Source: Galbibacter pacificus (GTDB taxonomy: Bacteria; Bacteroidota; Bacteroidia; Flavobacteriales; Flavobacteriaceae). From it: a stretch of DNA of 64,000 nucleotides. The stretch covers positions 310,001 to 374,000 of the forward strand of contig NZ_JAQSVC010000002.1 of NCBI RefSeq assembly GCF_029603165.1. The letters run 5' to 3'. Below, piece by piece: positions 44,174 through 52,592 of the stretch. Below the pieces are notes generated by a model, which saw nothing but the letters and a program-made list of their open reading frames with translations, was not told the DNA's origin and searched no databases. The stretch's first letter is position 1. Each line of letters opens with the position of its first letter. Made by a program: the position numbers and the translations under genes.

Positions 44174-45007
44174 TTATCTATTGATTATAAAATTGGACAT
44201 CATTACCAAGGCGGCCAGCACCAAGCCCATTCCGATTAATTTTTCGAGGGTCGCATTTTTTATTTTCAAGTTGAGTTTTTGTCCGCCCAAGGCACCCAAA
44301 GCAAAACCAAGCATTATTGGCCATGCTTCGCTAAACTGAACATGGCCTAGCATAAAATGGCTAATACTTCCCGTGGTGCTCGTAATTACAATCATGAAAA
44401 GGGCGGTAGCGGTCGCAATTTTTGCGGGCATTTTAAAAACCCTAAGCATGATGGGCGTTTTTAAAAAACCGCCACCAATGCCAAAAAGCCCGGCAAGTGT
44501 TCCGGCCATCAGTCCAAAAAACAATACCATCCAAACACTAAACCGGTATGCGGCATGATTTAAATGATTTTTAATGATGTAACGCGGTTTTAGCTTATTG
44601 AGCATATAGAAAAAACCTTGGCCTTTTTTGTTCTTTTCTTTTTTGAGGAAGAAAGATATCCCTAAAAATAAAACCATAACGGCAAACAGTACCTCTAAAT
44701 GCACCGCAGTAATATACGAAAGGAGCAAGACGCCAATAAAAACACCTAAAATTGTTGGCACTTCAAGCAAAACTCCCATTTTAAAGTCAACAAAACCTTC
44801 CTTTCGATTTAAAAAAGTAGAAATAAGTGACGATGGCAGAAGCGATATCATAACCGAACCAACAGCCGTTGTAAGGGGAAAATGAAAAACCGCAATTAAA
44901 ATGGGCACCATAAATATACCGCCGCCAAATCCTACTACAGAACCAAACATACTTATGGTGAAGCTGATAAGAATTAAAATGATGGTAATAATGATTTCGG
45001 TTTCCAT
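44174..45007 (-). CDS. TauE/SafE-family sulfite/sulfonate exporter-like permease
   Basis: 277 residues with eight or so hydrophobic helices and the two TauE repeats: FGSVVGFGGGIFMVPIL near the N-terminus and GTLAGLFGIGGGFLKTPIM after the midpoint. Members move sulfite, sulfoacetate or related organosulfur anions. It follows the sulfurtransferase by four bases in the cysE-cysM operon, so a sulfur role is likely; import versus export is undecided. Confidence 0.88.
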   Translation of the reverse strand: METEIIITIILILISFTISMFGSVVGFGGGIFMVPILIAVFHFPLTTAVGSVMISLLPSSLISTFLNRKEGFVDFKMGVLLEVPTILGVFIGVLLLSYITAVHLEVLFAVMVLFLGISFFLKKEKNKKGQGFFYMLNKLKPRYIIKNHLNHAAYRFSVWMVLFFGLMAGTLAGLFGIGGGFLKTPIMLRVFKMPAKIATATALFMIVITSTTGSISHFMLGHVQFSEAWPIMLGFALGALGGQKLNLKIKNATLEKLIGMGLVLAALVMMSNFIINR

Positions 45008-45011
45008 ATAA

Positions 45012-45839
45012 TTAGTTTACCAACCCTTCCAGTGTTGCCCATTCGGTCCATGACCCATCGTATACTGATTTTTTAGTATTTACAACCAATTCGGAAGCCA
45101 ATAAAACAATACAGGCAGTAATTCCCGAACCGCAAGTAAAGGTCAACGCTTTAGGGTTTTCGTGTTTTATTTTTTCAAAAATAGGTATTAATTCTCTTTG
45201 ATTACGAATTTTTCCGTTTTTTAAAACACTTGTATAGGGAATATTGATGGAATTTGGAATGTGTCCGCTTTTTAACCCTTTTCTCGGGTCGGGGGCTATT
45301 CCATTGTACCTTTCAGAAGATCGAGCATCAATAAGAAGCGATTGTTTCAATTCAATATTTTTTTTAATGTATGGATAATTTTTTATTTGGCTGCGATCTA
45401 TTGAAGCTGTAAAGTTTCCTTTTTCAGTATCAGGTTTTTGTATCGGTACCGTTTTATATCCTTTGGCAATCCATTCTGGCAACCCTCCATTTAAAACAGC
45501 TACATTATGGTGCCCCATAACTTTATACATCCACCACGCTCTTGGGCTGGAATAGATGCCCATATTGTCGTAAATAATTATTTTACTTTTATTGTTAATG
45601 CCAAGTTTTCTACTTTCGGTTTCAAATTGCTTTTTATCTGGAAAGGTGCTTGGAAATACCGATGTTTGGTCACTAAAATTTTCTTTCAAATTAAAATAGC
45701 GGGCATTTTTAATCTGGATTTGGCCTAAATTGTCTATTTCGTCATTTACTTTTGAAGGCAAACTGGCATCCAGGATTATTAAATCCGGGTCGTTTATATT
45801 TAAGTGAAGCCATTCTACCGAAACAATTGGTGTTTCCAT
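45012..45839 (-). CDS. Thiosulfate/3-mercaptopyruvate sulfurtransferase (double rhodanese)
   Basis: 275 residues forming two rhodanese domains; only the C-terminal one is catalytic. The active-site loop CGSGIT (Cys236) matches the CG(S/P)GVT pattern of 3-mercaptopyruvate sulfurtransferases better than the CRKGVT of thiosulfate enzymes. DNMGIYSSPRAWWMYKVMGH and DARSSERYNG are typical. It transfers sulfane sulfur to cyanide or thiols. Co-transcribed with cysM and cysE. Confidence 0.9.
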   Translation of the reverse strand: METPIVSVEWLHLNINDPDLIILDASLPSKVNDEIDNLGQIQIKNARYFNLKENFSDQTSVFPSTFPDKKQFETESRKLGINNKSKIIIYDNMGIYSSPRAWWMYKVMGHHNVAVLNGGLPEWIAKGYKTVPIQKPDTEKGNFTASIDRSQIKNYPYIKKNIELKQSLLIDARSSERYNGIAPDPRKGLKSGHIPNSINIPYTSVLKNGKIRNQRELIPIFEKIKHENPKALTFTCGSGITACIVLLASELVVNTKKSVYDGSWTEWATLEGLVN

Positions 45840-45848
45840 TTTAGCGTA

Positions 45849-46736
45849 TCAATCAAATAAATCTGAAGATAAATAACGATCGCCGCGGTCGCAAATAATA
45901 ACCACAACAACCCCTTTATCCATGGTTTTAATTAATTTTAATGCAGCGGCTACGGCCCCGCCACTGCTCATTCCTGCAAAAATACCTTCTTTTTTGGCAA
46001 GCTCTTTGGCCATGTTGCGTGCCTCGGCTTCACTTACTTCAATAACCTGGTCTACTTTTTTAGGATTGAATATTTTTGGCAGGTATTCCTGCGGCCATTT
46101 GCGTATGCCCGGAATTTTAGATTCATCCGTGGGTTGAACCCCAACAATTTCTATTTGATGGTTTTTCTCCTTTAAAAAAGTAGAAGTACCCATAATGGTT
46201 CCCGTGGTTCCCATGGAAGAAACAAAATGAGTGATTTTGCCATCGGTATCTCTCCATATTTCGGGACCGGTGGTTTTGTAATGTGCTTTCCAGTTATCGT
46301 CGTTTCCAAATTGGTTGAGCATTACATAGCCTTCGTCTCTCACTTTAGCTTCGGCATAATCACGGGAGCCTTCAATGCCAACATCGGCAGAGGTTAAGGT
46401 TACCTTGGCACCATATGCCCGCATGGTCTGTACCCGCTCTTTGGTAGAATTTTCCGGCATAACGAGTTCCAGGTCCAAATGGAAAAGGCTGGCAATCATA
46501 GCCAGTGCTATTCCGGTATTTCCACTGGTAGCTTCAATAATTTTGGTGTTTTCTGTAATTTCGCCCCTTTCCAATGCGCTTTTAATCATATTGTAAGCGG
46601 GACGGTCCTTTACACTTCCACCGGGGTTGTTACCTTCCATCTTGAAAAGCAATTTTACATACGGCTTATTTATTAAAACTTTGGCTTCTACCAAAGGCGT
46701 ATTTCCTATTTGGTCAAGTATTGAAGAGCTATTCAT
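45849..46736 (-). CDS. cysM: Cysteine synthase B-type O-acetylserine sulfhydrylase
   Basis: Makes cysteine from O-acetylserine and sulfide (or S-sulfocysteine from thiosulfate). 295 residues with an intact lysine loop NNPGGSVKDR (Lys43), TSGNTGIAL and GTTGT for cofactor phosphate. CysM-type features are the short length and the MGTTGTIMGTSTFLKEK segment. Its start overlaps the end of cysE by eight bases, so translation is coupled. It is the ordinary cysteine synthase of the window. Confidence 0.95.
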   Translation of the reverse strand: MNSSSILDQIGNTPLVEAKVLINKPYVKLLFKMEGNNPGGSVKDRPAYNMIKSALERGEITENTKIIEATSGNTGIALAMIASLFHLDLELVMPENSTKERVQTMRAYGAKVTLTSADVGIEGSRDYAEAKVRDEGYVMLNQFGNDDNWKAHYKTTGPEIWRDTDGKITHFVSSMGTTGTIMGTSTFLKEKNHQIEIVGVQPTDESKIPGIRKWPQEYLPKIFNPKKVDQVIEVSEAEARNMAKELAKKEGIFAGMSSGGAVAAALKLIKTMDKGVVVVIICDRGDRYLSSDLFD

Positions 46737-47517
46737 TGGTAACGGTCTTTATTTTAATATCGGGGGTATGGGAAACGACCGAATTTGCGGGAATGGACTT
46801 TGTTAGCCAAACATTTCCGCCAATTACGCTGTTTTCACCAATTACGGTATCTCCTCCTAAAATGGTTGCATTTGCATAAATGGTAACATTATTTTCTATG
46901 GTAGGGTGCCTCTTTACGTTTTTTAAGTTTTTGGCAACATACAGGGCGCCCAAAGTAACTCCTTGATATATGCGGACATGATTTTTTATAACAGCGGTCT
47001 CCCCAATAACAATTCCGGTGGCATGGTCTATAAAAAACGACTTGCCAATTTTAGCGCCCGGATTTATGTCCACACCCGTAAGCCGGTGCGCATATTCGGT
47101 CATTAAACGCGGTACCAACGGAAAACCTGTTTCGTACAGCTCATGAGCTAACCTATAAATGGCAATGGCATAAAACCCCGGATAGCACAAGTATACTTCT
47201 TCTTTGGAAAGTGCTGCCGGATCGTCTTCTACAAATGCTTTTGCGTCGAGATTGAGCAATTCCAGTATTTGTGGAAGCTTTGCCAGATAATTTTCCCAAA
47301 CCTTCGAGCATGGCTTTTTTACGTTCCAGCATGCCAAATCTACCAAGTCTTCAAAAGTGGCGGCTAGTTTTTCCATGTTTTCATCAACTGGAGTTTCGGC
47401 ATCAAATAAAGTATAAAACAAAGTGTCCGTAAATTTTTCGGCAGTTTCTTTTAAACGGAACTTTAAATTAGGCTGTTGTTTGTGTTTTTTAATGCTATCG
47501 GCTATCGATTTTTGCAT
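46729..47517 (-). CDS. cysE: Serine O-acetyltransferase
   Basis: Forms O-acetylserine from serine and acetyl-CoA, the entry step to cysteine. 262 residues; an N-terminal helical domain and then a left-handed beta-helix of hexapeptide repeats (PGAKIGKSFFIDHATGIVIGETAVI, quoted in part: IDHATGIVIGETAVI) ending in NATILGGDTVIGENSVIGG. The DH and GIVIGE residues form the active site. First gene of the cysE-cysM-sulfurtransferase-TauE operon. Confidence 0.95.
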   Translation of the reverse strand: MQKSIADSIKKHKQQPNLKFRLKETAEKFTDTLFYTLFDAETPVDENMEKLAATFEDLVDLACWNVKKPCSKVWENYLAKLPQILELLNLDAKAFVEDDPAALSKEEVYLCYPGFYAIAIYRLAHELYETGFPLVPRLMTEYAHRLTGVDINPGAKIGKSFFIDHATGIVIGETAVIKNHVRIYQGVTLGALYVAKNLKNVKRHPTIENNVTIYANATILGGDTVIGENSVIGGNVWLTKSIPANSVVSHTPDIKIKTVTNE

Positions 47518-47612
47518 AACAATCTCTTTTAATTCAAAATTAATAATAATAAATGCTATAGCCCATGCAATTTGTATAACTTTATAAAACTATAACAAAA
47601 CTAATCAGTCGT

Positions 47613-48293
47613 ATGAGCATAACTCACATTTCGCCAAGTGTCTATAATTTTTTAAACAAACTGAAGGACAATAACAATAGAGACTGGTTTAATGAACATA
47701 AAGAAACATTTAAAAAAGAGCAACAAGAAGTTAAGGCATTTTATCAGGCTTTAATGGAAAAGCTACGCCTTCATGACGATATCGAAGACATGAAAATGTT
47801 TAGAATTTATAGGGATGTTCGTTTTTCTGCTAATAAACAACCTTATAAAGAACATTTTTCGGGGAGTTTTAAGCGGACGAAACCTAGGTTACGGGGCGGG
47901 TATTATTTGCATATTGAGCCCGGAAATACTTTTCTGGCCTGTGGCTTTTGGGCTCCCGAAAAGGAAGATTTATTGCGGATAAGAAAAGAATTTGAACTGG
48001 ATGATGATGAAATAAGGGAAATTCTTAGTGAAAAAAAATTTAGGGATACTTTTGGTCAGCTTAAAGGCGAAGAACTTAAAACGGCGCCAAAAGGTTTCGA
48101 CCGGGAACATACAGCCATCGACCTTATAAGAAAAAAGCAATATGTGGTTACCAAGAAATTTACCGACAAAGAAGCTACATCTTCTGGGTTTATCGATACT
48201 GTAGACGAATCGTTTAAAGCAATCCGCCCGTTTTTTGATTACATGAGCGACGTGTTGACAACCGACCTAAACGGGGTTTCTTTAATTGATTAA
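47613..48293 (+). CDS. DUF2461-domain protein
   Basis: 226 residues, soluble, with FLNKLKDNNNRDWFNEHKE at the N-terminus and FRIYRDVRFSANKQPYKEHF in the centre, both hallmark segments of DUF2461 (YkuK/TIGR02453-type). The function of this widespread family is unknown. Its stop overlaps the stop of the convergent GreA-like gene by four bases. Confidence 0.88.
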   Translation: MSITHISPSVYNFLNKLKDNNNRDWFNEHKETFKKEQQEVKAFYQALMEKLRLHDDIEDMKMFRIYRDVRFSANKQPYKEHFSGSFKRTKPRLRGGYYLHIEPGNTFLACGFWAPEKEDLLRIRKEFELDDDEIREILSEKKFRDTFGQLKGEELKTAPKGFDREHTAIDLIRKKQYVVTKKFTDKEATSSGFIDTVDESFKAIRPFFDYMSDVLTTDLNGVSLID

Positions 48294-48736
48294 TATATTT
48301 TTTCAACTACATAGGTATTGTTATTAAAGCTAATGCTATCTCCAATTTTTTTACCAATAAGCAACTGACCAACAGGAGCCTCTTTGGAAATGGCAAAAAA
48401 TGTTTGGCCATCCAAAATTATTTTGCCCAGCGGGATAGACAAGAAAAAATTTCCATTACTGCATGCTACAAGACTCCCTTGCTTCACGGTGTCGTTGGTT
48501 TGAAAAATATCGACCTGTTTGAGTTTAGCCTTAAGGCTGTTGGCCTCTTCAAGATATTCCAGTATCTTGGTAAAATTACTTCCGTAGCCATTGCCGCTGC
48601 TGCCTTCGCCTTCATCTCCCTTGGTTTTGTCCTCGTTTTCTGCAGATTCCTTTATAATGTTGATTTCGGCTCTGTAACGTTCAATCCTTTCGTTTAAAAT
48701 GTCGATACATTTATGGTAAAGCTGTTCCTTGTTCAT
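48290..48736 (-). CDS. GreA/GreB C-terminal domain-like protein
   Basis: 148 residues. A helical N-terminus carries an acidic, Gly/Ser-rich insertion (GDEGEGSSGNGYGS). The C-terminal domain matches GreA/GreB (SLVACSNGNFFLSIPLGK, ISKEAPVGQLLIGKKIGD). GreA proteins bind RNA polymerase at the secondary channel. The coiled-coil tip here differs from that of a standard GreA, so transcript cleavage is uncertain. In some databases this family is mislabelled as a 3-oxoacyl-ACP synthase. Confidence 0.75.
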   Translation of the reverse strand: MNKEQLYHKCIDILNERIERYRAEINIIKESAENEDKTKGDEGEGSSGNGYGSNFTKILEYLEEANSLKAKLKQVDIFQTNDTVKQGSLVACSNGNFFLSIPLGKIILDGQTFFAISKEAPVGQLLIGKKIGDSISFNNNTYVVEKIY

Positions 48737-48812
48737 TATCTAAATTTAAAATGAGCAGTTATGTAAAATTAACAGATAATGAAAACTTAAATCATAAAAA
48801 TCATATAAAAAA

Positions 48813-49220
48813 TCAAGCAACTATTTCGTGCTCCAAAAGCTGAATTTGATCTTTTAACCTTTCAATAACCAAATTCATCATCCTTTTGTTCAAGGCAGAC
48901 GAGTTTTCAATGTAAATTAAATATTCATCTACGGTAAACTGTCCAATAACCATTCCTTTTAAAGAGTTCCTAAACTTAATGTCCTTTTGAATGGCATTGT
49001 CGATATACAGAAATCTTTTTTCCAGCGATAAAGTAAAAAATACGCCTTTGTGCTTGTTGGCATAATTTATAAAAGCTTCCAACAATAAATCGTTTTGCAG
49101 TTTAATAATAGGCCTTAAAGTAACGTTCTGGAAACGTTCGTCTTTACTCATTGAATCATAAACTGATGCTGATGGAATTTCTGGACGTACACTAAGCAAA
49201 TCCGTTGTTCTGGTATCCAT
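48813..49220 (-). CDS. Conserved hypothetical protein, 135 residues
   Basis: Not assigned to a named domain. It is soluble, with helical ends and no signal or cysteines (MDTRTTDLLSVRPEIPSASV, then FFTLSLEKRFLYIDNAI). Similar proteins in flavobacteria are sometimes labelled glyoxalase without clear support. The start is well defined after an AT-rich gap. Single gene. Confidence 0.6.
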   Translation of the reverse strand: MDTRTTDLLSVRPEIPSASVYDSMSKDERFQNVTLRPIIKLQNDLLLEAFINYANKHKGVFFTLSLEKRFLYIDNAIQKDIKFRNSLKGMVIGQFTVDEYLIYIENSSALNKRMMNLVIERLKDQIQLLEHEIVA

Positions 49221-49360
49221 AATAGAGAAGTTTCTTTAAAGTTATGAATATATTTAGCTACAAAAATTTAAAAAAAAGATACTTTTCAACCATGTTATAA
49301 ACAATAACACATCTTTAAGAAAGAAGCATTAACAAAATAGTAATTTAGTAGAAAAAGAAT

Positions 49361-50713
49361 ATGATTTATTCCATAAACCCATATACGGGCAATAAGATAT
49401 GCAGTTTTACAGAACTTACCGATGCAGAAATAGCCCAGCAGATAAACAAGGCAGACGCGGTATATAACGAGTGGAAAAATACATCCTTTAAAGAACGCTC
49501 TCAATTGATGCTGCATGCAGCCAAAATACTTTTGGCAAATAAAAAAGAATATGCTTCGACCATAAGCGAGGAAATGGGAAAACCCATAAAGCAAGCAATA
49601 GCCGAAGTTGAAAAATGCGCATGGGTATGCGATTATTATGCAGAAAATGCAAAAGAGTTCCTGTTGGAGAAGCAGATTCCTACCGATGCAAAAAAAAGCT
49701 ATGTCTCATTTGAGTCTTTGGGAGTTATTTTGGCCGTTATGCCATGGAATTATCCTTTTTGGCAAGTGTTTAGGTTTGCGGCCCCAGCACTAATGGCAGG
49801 AAATGCAGGAGTTTTAAAACATGCCTCTTCGGTAATGCAAAGCGCAAATAACATACAACAAATCTTTGAGGATGCAGGATTTCCAAAAGGATTGTTTCAA
49901 AACTTGGTTATTGGCAGCAGCAAAGTTGATAGTGTGATAAAAAACCCAAAAATAAGAGCGGTTACCCTTACTGGAAGTAAACCTGCAGGAAGTGCTGTTG
50001 CAAGCACTGCGGCAAAAGAAATAAAAAAATCGGTGTTAGAGCTGGGCGGAAACAATGCTTTTATAGTTTTAAAAGATGCCAATATAGATCAGGCCGTAGA
50101 AATAGGGGTGAATGCCAGGTACCAAAATACGGGTCAGAGTTGCATTGCCGCCAAAAGGTTATTATTGCACGAAGCTATTGCTGAAGAATTTACAGAAAAA
50201 TATATTGTTAAAGTGAAGCAATTAAAAAGCGGGGATCCATTGAATGAAAAAACTTATATTGGGGTTTTGGCAAGGGAATCCCTGGCAGAAGATTTAGAGA
50301 AACAAGTTGAAGATTCACTTAAAATGGGTGCACACGTTTTATTGGGCGGAAAACGGAAACAGGCTTATTATCCACCTACCATTTTAACAGACGTCACAAA
50401 TGAGATGCCTGTTTTTATAGAAGAAACGTTTGGGCCGGTAATTGCCATAAAAACATTTAAAACTATTGAAGAAGCTATAGAAATATCGAATACTTCTGAG
50501 TTTGGGCTTGGGGTTTCTTTATTTACAGAAAATATTGACGAAGCCTTAAAATTGGTTCCCAGATTTCAAGAAGGTGCCGTTTTTATAAACGAATTGGTAA
50601 AATCGGATCCAAGGTTGCCATTTGGTGGAATAAAACAATCTGGCTATGGTAGGGAATTGGGTAGTTTTGGTATTAAAGAATTTGTGAACATTAAAACGGT
50701 TTATGTAAAATAA
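49361..50713 (+). CDS. Aldehyde dehydrogenase, succinate-semialdehyde dehydrogenase-like
   Basis: 450 residues of the ALDH superfamily. Catalytic Cys261 is in NTGQSCIAAKR and the general base Glu227 in LELGGNNAF; PWNYPFWQVFR is the cofactor loop. The compact length and the EEMGKPIKQAIAEVEKCAW segment fit the Sad/GabD-like NAD(P)-dependent succinate-semialdehyde subgroup, but other aldehydes are possible. It is monocistronic with its own terminator. Confidence 0.9.
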   Translation: MIYSINPYTGNKICSFTELTDAEIAQQINKADAVYNEWKNTSFKERSQLMLHAAKILLANKKEYASTISEEMGKPIKQAIAEVEKCAWVCDYYAENAKEFLLEKQIPTDAKKSYVSFESLGVILAVMPWNYPFWQVFRFAAPALMAGNAGVLKHASSVMQSANNIQQIFEDAGFPKGLFQNLVIGSSKVDSVIKNPKIRAVTLTGSKPAGSAVASTAAKEIKKSVLELGGNNAFIVLKDANIDQAVEIGVNARYQNTGQSCIAAKRLLLHEAIAEEFTEKYIVKVKQLKSGDPLNEKTYIGVLARESLAEDLEKQVEDSLKMGAHVLLGGKRKQAYYPPTILTDVTNEMPVFIEETFGPVIAIKTFKTIEEAIEISNTSEFGLGVSLFTENIDEALKLVPRFQEGAVFINELVKSDPRLPFGGIKQSGYGRELGSFGIKEFVNIKTVYVK

Positions 50714-50745
50714 AAAACCTCCGAAAGTCAAATTTCGGAGGTTTT
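50712..50745. terminator. Bidirectional intrinsic terminator
   Basis: AAAACCTCCGAAA pairs with TTTCGGAGGTTTT around a five-base loop. It serves both the dehydrogenase and the convergent susD transcript. Confidence 0.92.
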
Positions 50746-50769
50746 GAGTGTATTGCATTTTATTTATTG

Positions 50770-52566
50770 CTAATACCCCGGATTTTGTGTTAATGTTGGT
50801 TCTCCAGATGCGTCAACACTTAAGTCAATTTGCGCCTGTGGAATTGGAAAATACTCACTCTTTCCCGGAATGAACTTACCGCCACGTACGTCGGTTGTTA
50901 TAGAGCCTTGATATGCAAAATAAGCATTTAATGTTTGCTCTGCAATACCCCACCTTACAAGGTCGAAGAAACGGTGACCTTCCATGGCCAATTCCAGTTT
51001 TCTTTCAAAATAGATGGCTTTTAGGGCATCTTCTTGAGAACCAAACTGCGCAGTGGTATAATCGCTTATATTGTAATTTGCAGCATTGGTAGTTTCATCA
51101 AACCCAGCCATTGGGTCACTTTCATCTTCATATTCCTTTAAGAAACCATTGGGATTTGCTGCTCTTTCTCTAACACGGTTTACATATCCCATAGCTAGGT
51201 CAAGGCTTCCTGCTTGTGCTTCTGCTTCGGCAGCCATTAATAAAACATCGGCAAAACGGATTATATGCACGTTAATAGCTGTACCAGGAGCCCATGAACT
51301 CTGATCGGCATATTTGTCTTGTGTTGCTTGCCAATAGATGTTCTTTTTAGGGGCATAAGGGCCACCGTATGCTTGATCTCGTACCCAAGCAGCGCCGGGA
51401 TGGTCTCCCCAGTCATGGAAGGGGACGCCACGACGGCCCACTGTCCAATCCACGCGGGGGTCAAGAGAACCTGTATAGGGTGTAAAGGAATCATCAGCTG
51501 CAACACCCATATCATTTTTAACAGGGTTTTGGTTGTAATTATCCAAATCTGGCAAACCGGTAGTTTCATCAGTTTTATAGGAATTTACCAAGTCTTGTGT
51601 TGGCTGTAAAAAGCCACAACATCTAAACGGACTGTTATATGGAAAGTTTAATTTTCCGCCTTGATTGGAATTAGCAATAGTTCCGGTTCCGTCATTAGCG
51701 ACCATTTGGATATCGAATACCGTTTCGGCATTATTTTCGGTTGCTGCATCAAAATTATCTTTGAAATCAGGAACGAGATCGTATTTTTCACCTCCGGAAT
51801 TTACCCCCATATTAATTACATCGGTAAAAATGGTTTTGGCTTCTGAAAATTTTTGTTGATATAAATAAGTTTTTCCCAAATAAGCGGCGGCGGCCCATTT
51901 ATTGGCTCTTGCAAATTCACCTTGAGTAGGAGGTAAGTTGTCGTAAGCATACTGAAAATCAGCTTCTATCATAGGCCAAATGTCCTGATCGTTGGGTTGC
52001 TTTGGATCCTCTGTGGTTTCATCAATCCAAGGAACCATATTGAACATTTTTTTTAGTTCAAAATAATAATGCCCTCTTAAAAATCGGGCTTCTGCCATAA
52101 TTTTCGTTTTATCTCCTTCTGAAATATCCTCGGCTTCATTACAGTAATAAATGGTATTGTTGCACCTTTTTATACCTTCATATGTGGCTCTCCACTTGGT
52201 ATTAAAAAAGCCATTGGAAGGATCAGCAATAAATTTGGCAATAGGGTCAATTGCGGGTTGATCCCCACCAAAACTTCCTTTACTGGCTATACCGCCAACA
52301 ACAGTACCATAAATCCAATTATCGGGAGCGGCTTCCCATGGATTTCCACCTCCCAAAGCTTCTCCACCGGTAGAATTTCCTTGACCGTCCAAAGCGGCAT
52401 AAGCACCAATTAACAAGGCTTCAACACCTGTTTGAGTTGCCACTTGATCTTCAGGGAGCGCACCAATGGTAGGTTGCTCCAAAAAGCTATCGGCACATGA
52501 CCCCAAAGCCAGCATAAAGATTAAAATAGGAGTGTATATATAGCCTATTCTTTTTATAATTTTCAT
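50770..52566 (-). CDS. SusD/RagB-family nutrient-binding outer-membrane lipoprotein
   Basis: 598 residues from the ATG at 52564-52566. That start places a lipoprotein signal with LALGSC at the right distance; an earlier Met would bury it. The protein has the SusD plan: N-terminal TPR-type helices (ARFLRGHYYFELKKMF, WAAAAYLGKTYLYQQKF), a variable central binding region and the C-terminal AIYFERKLELAMEGHRFFDLVRWG signature. It caps the SusC barrel and captures ligand at the cell surface. Glycan specificity is not visible, and no polysaccharide enzymes are adjacent. Confidence 0.95.
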   Translation of the reverse strand: MKIIKRIGYIYTPILIFMLALGSCADSFLEQPTIGALPEDQVATQTGVEALLIGAYAALDGQGNSTGGEALGGGNPWEAAPDNWIYGTVVGGIASKGSFGGDQPAIDPIAKFIADPSNGFFNTKWRATYEGIKRCNNTIYYCNEAEDISEGDKTKIMAEARFLRGHYYFELKKMFNMVPWIDETTEDPKQPNDQDIWPMIEADFQYAYDNLPPTQGEFARANKWAAAAYLGKTYLYQQKFSEAKTIFTDVINMGVNSGGEKYDLVPDFKDNFDAATENNAETVFDIQMVANDGTGTIANSNQGGKLNFPYNSPFRCCGFLQPTQDLVNSYKTDETTGLPDLDNYNQNPVKNDMGVAADDSFTPYTGSLDPRVDWTVGRRGVPFHDWGDHPGAAWVRDQAYGGPYAPKKNIYWQATQDKYADQSSWAPGTAINVHIIRFADVLLMAAEAEAQAGSLDLAMGYVNRVRERAANPNGFLKEYEDESDPMAGFDETTNAANYNISDYTTAQFGSQEDALKAIYFERKLELAMEGHRFFDLVRWGIAEQTLNAYFAYQGSITTDVRGGKFIPGKSEYFPIPQAQIDLSVDASGEPTLTQNPGY

Positions 52567-52592
52567 ATATTTTCTTTTTTTAGTGTACATAA

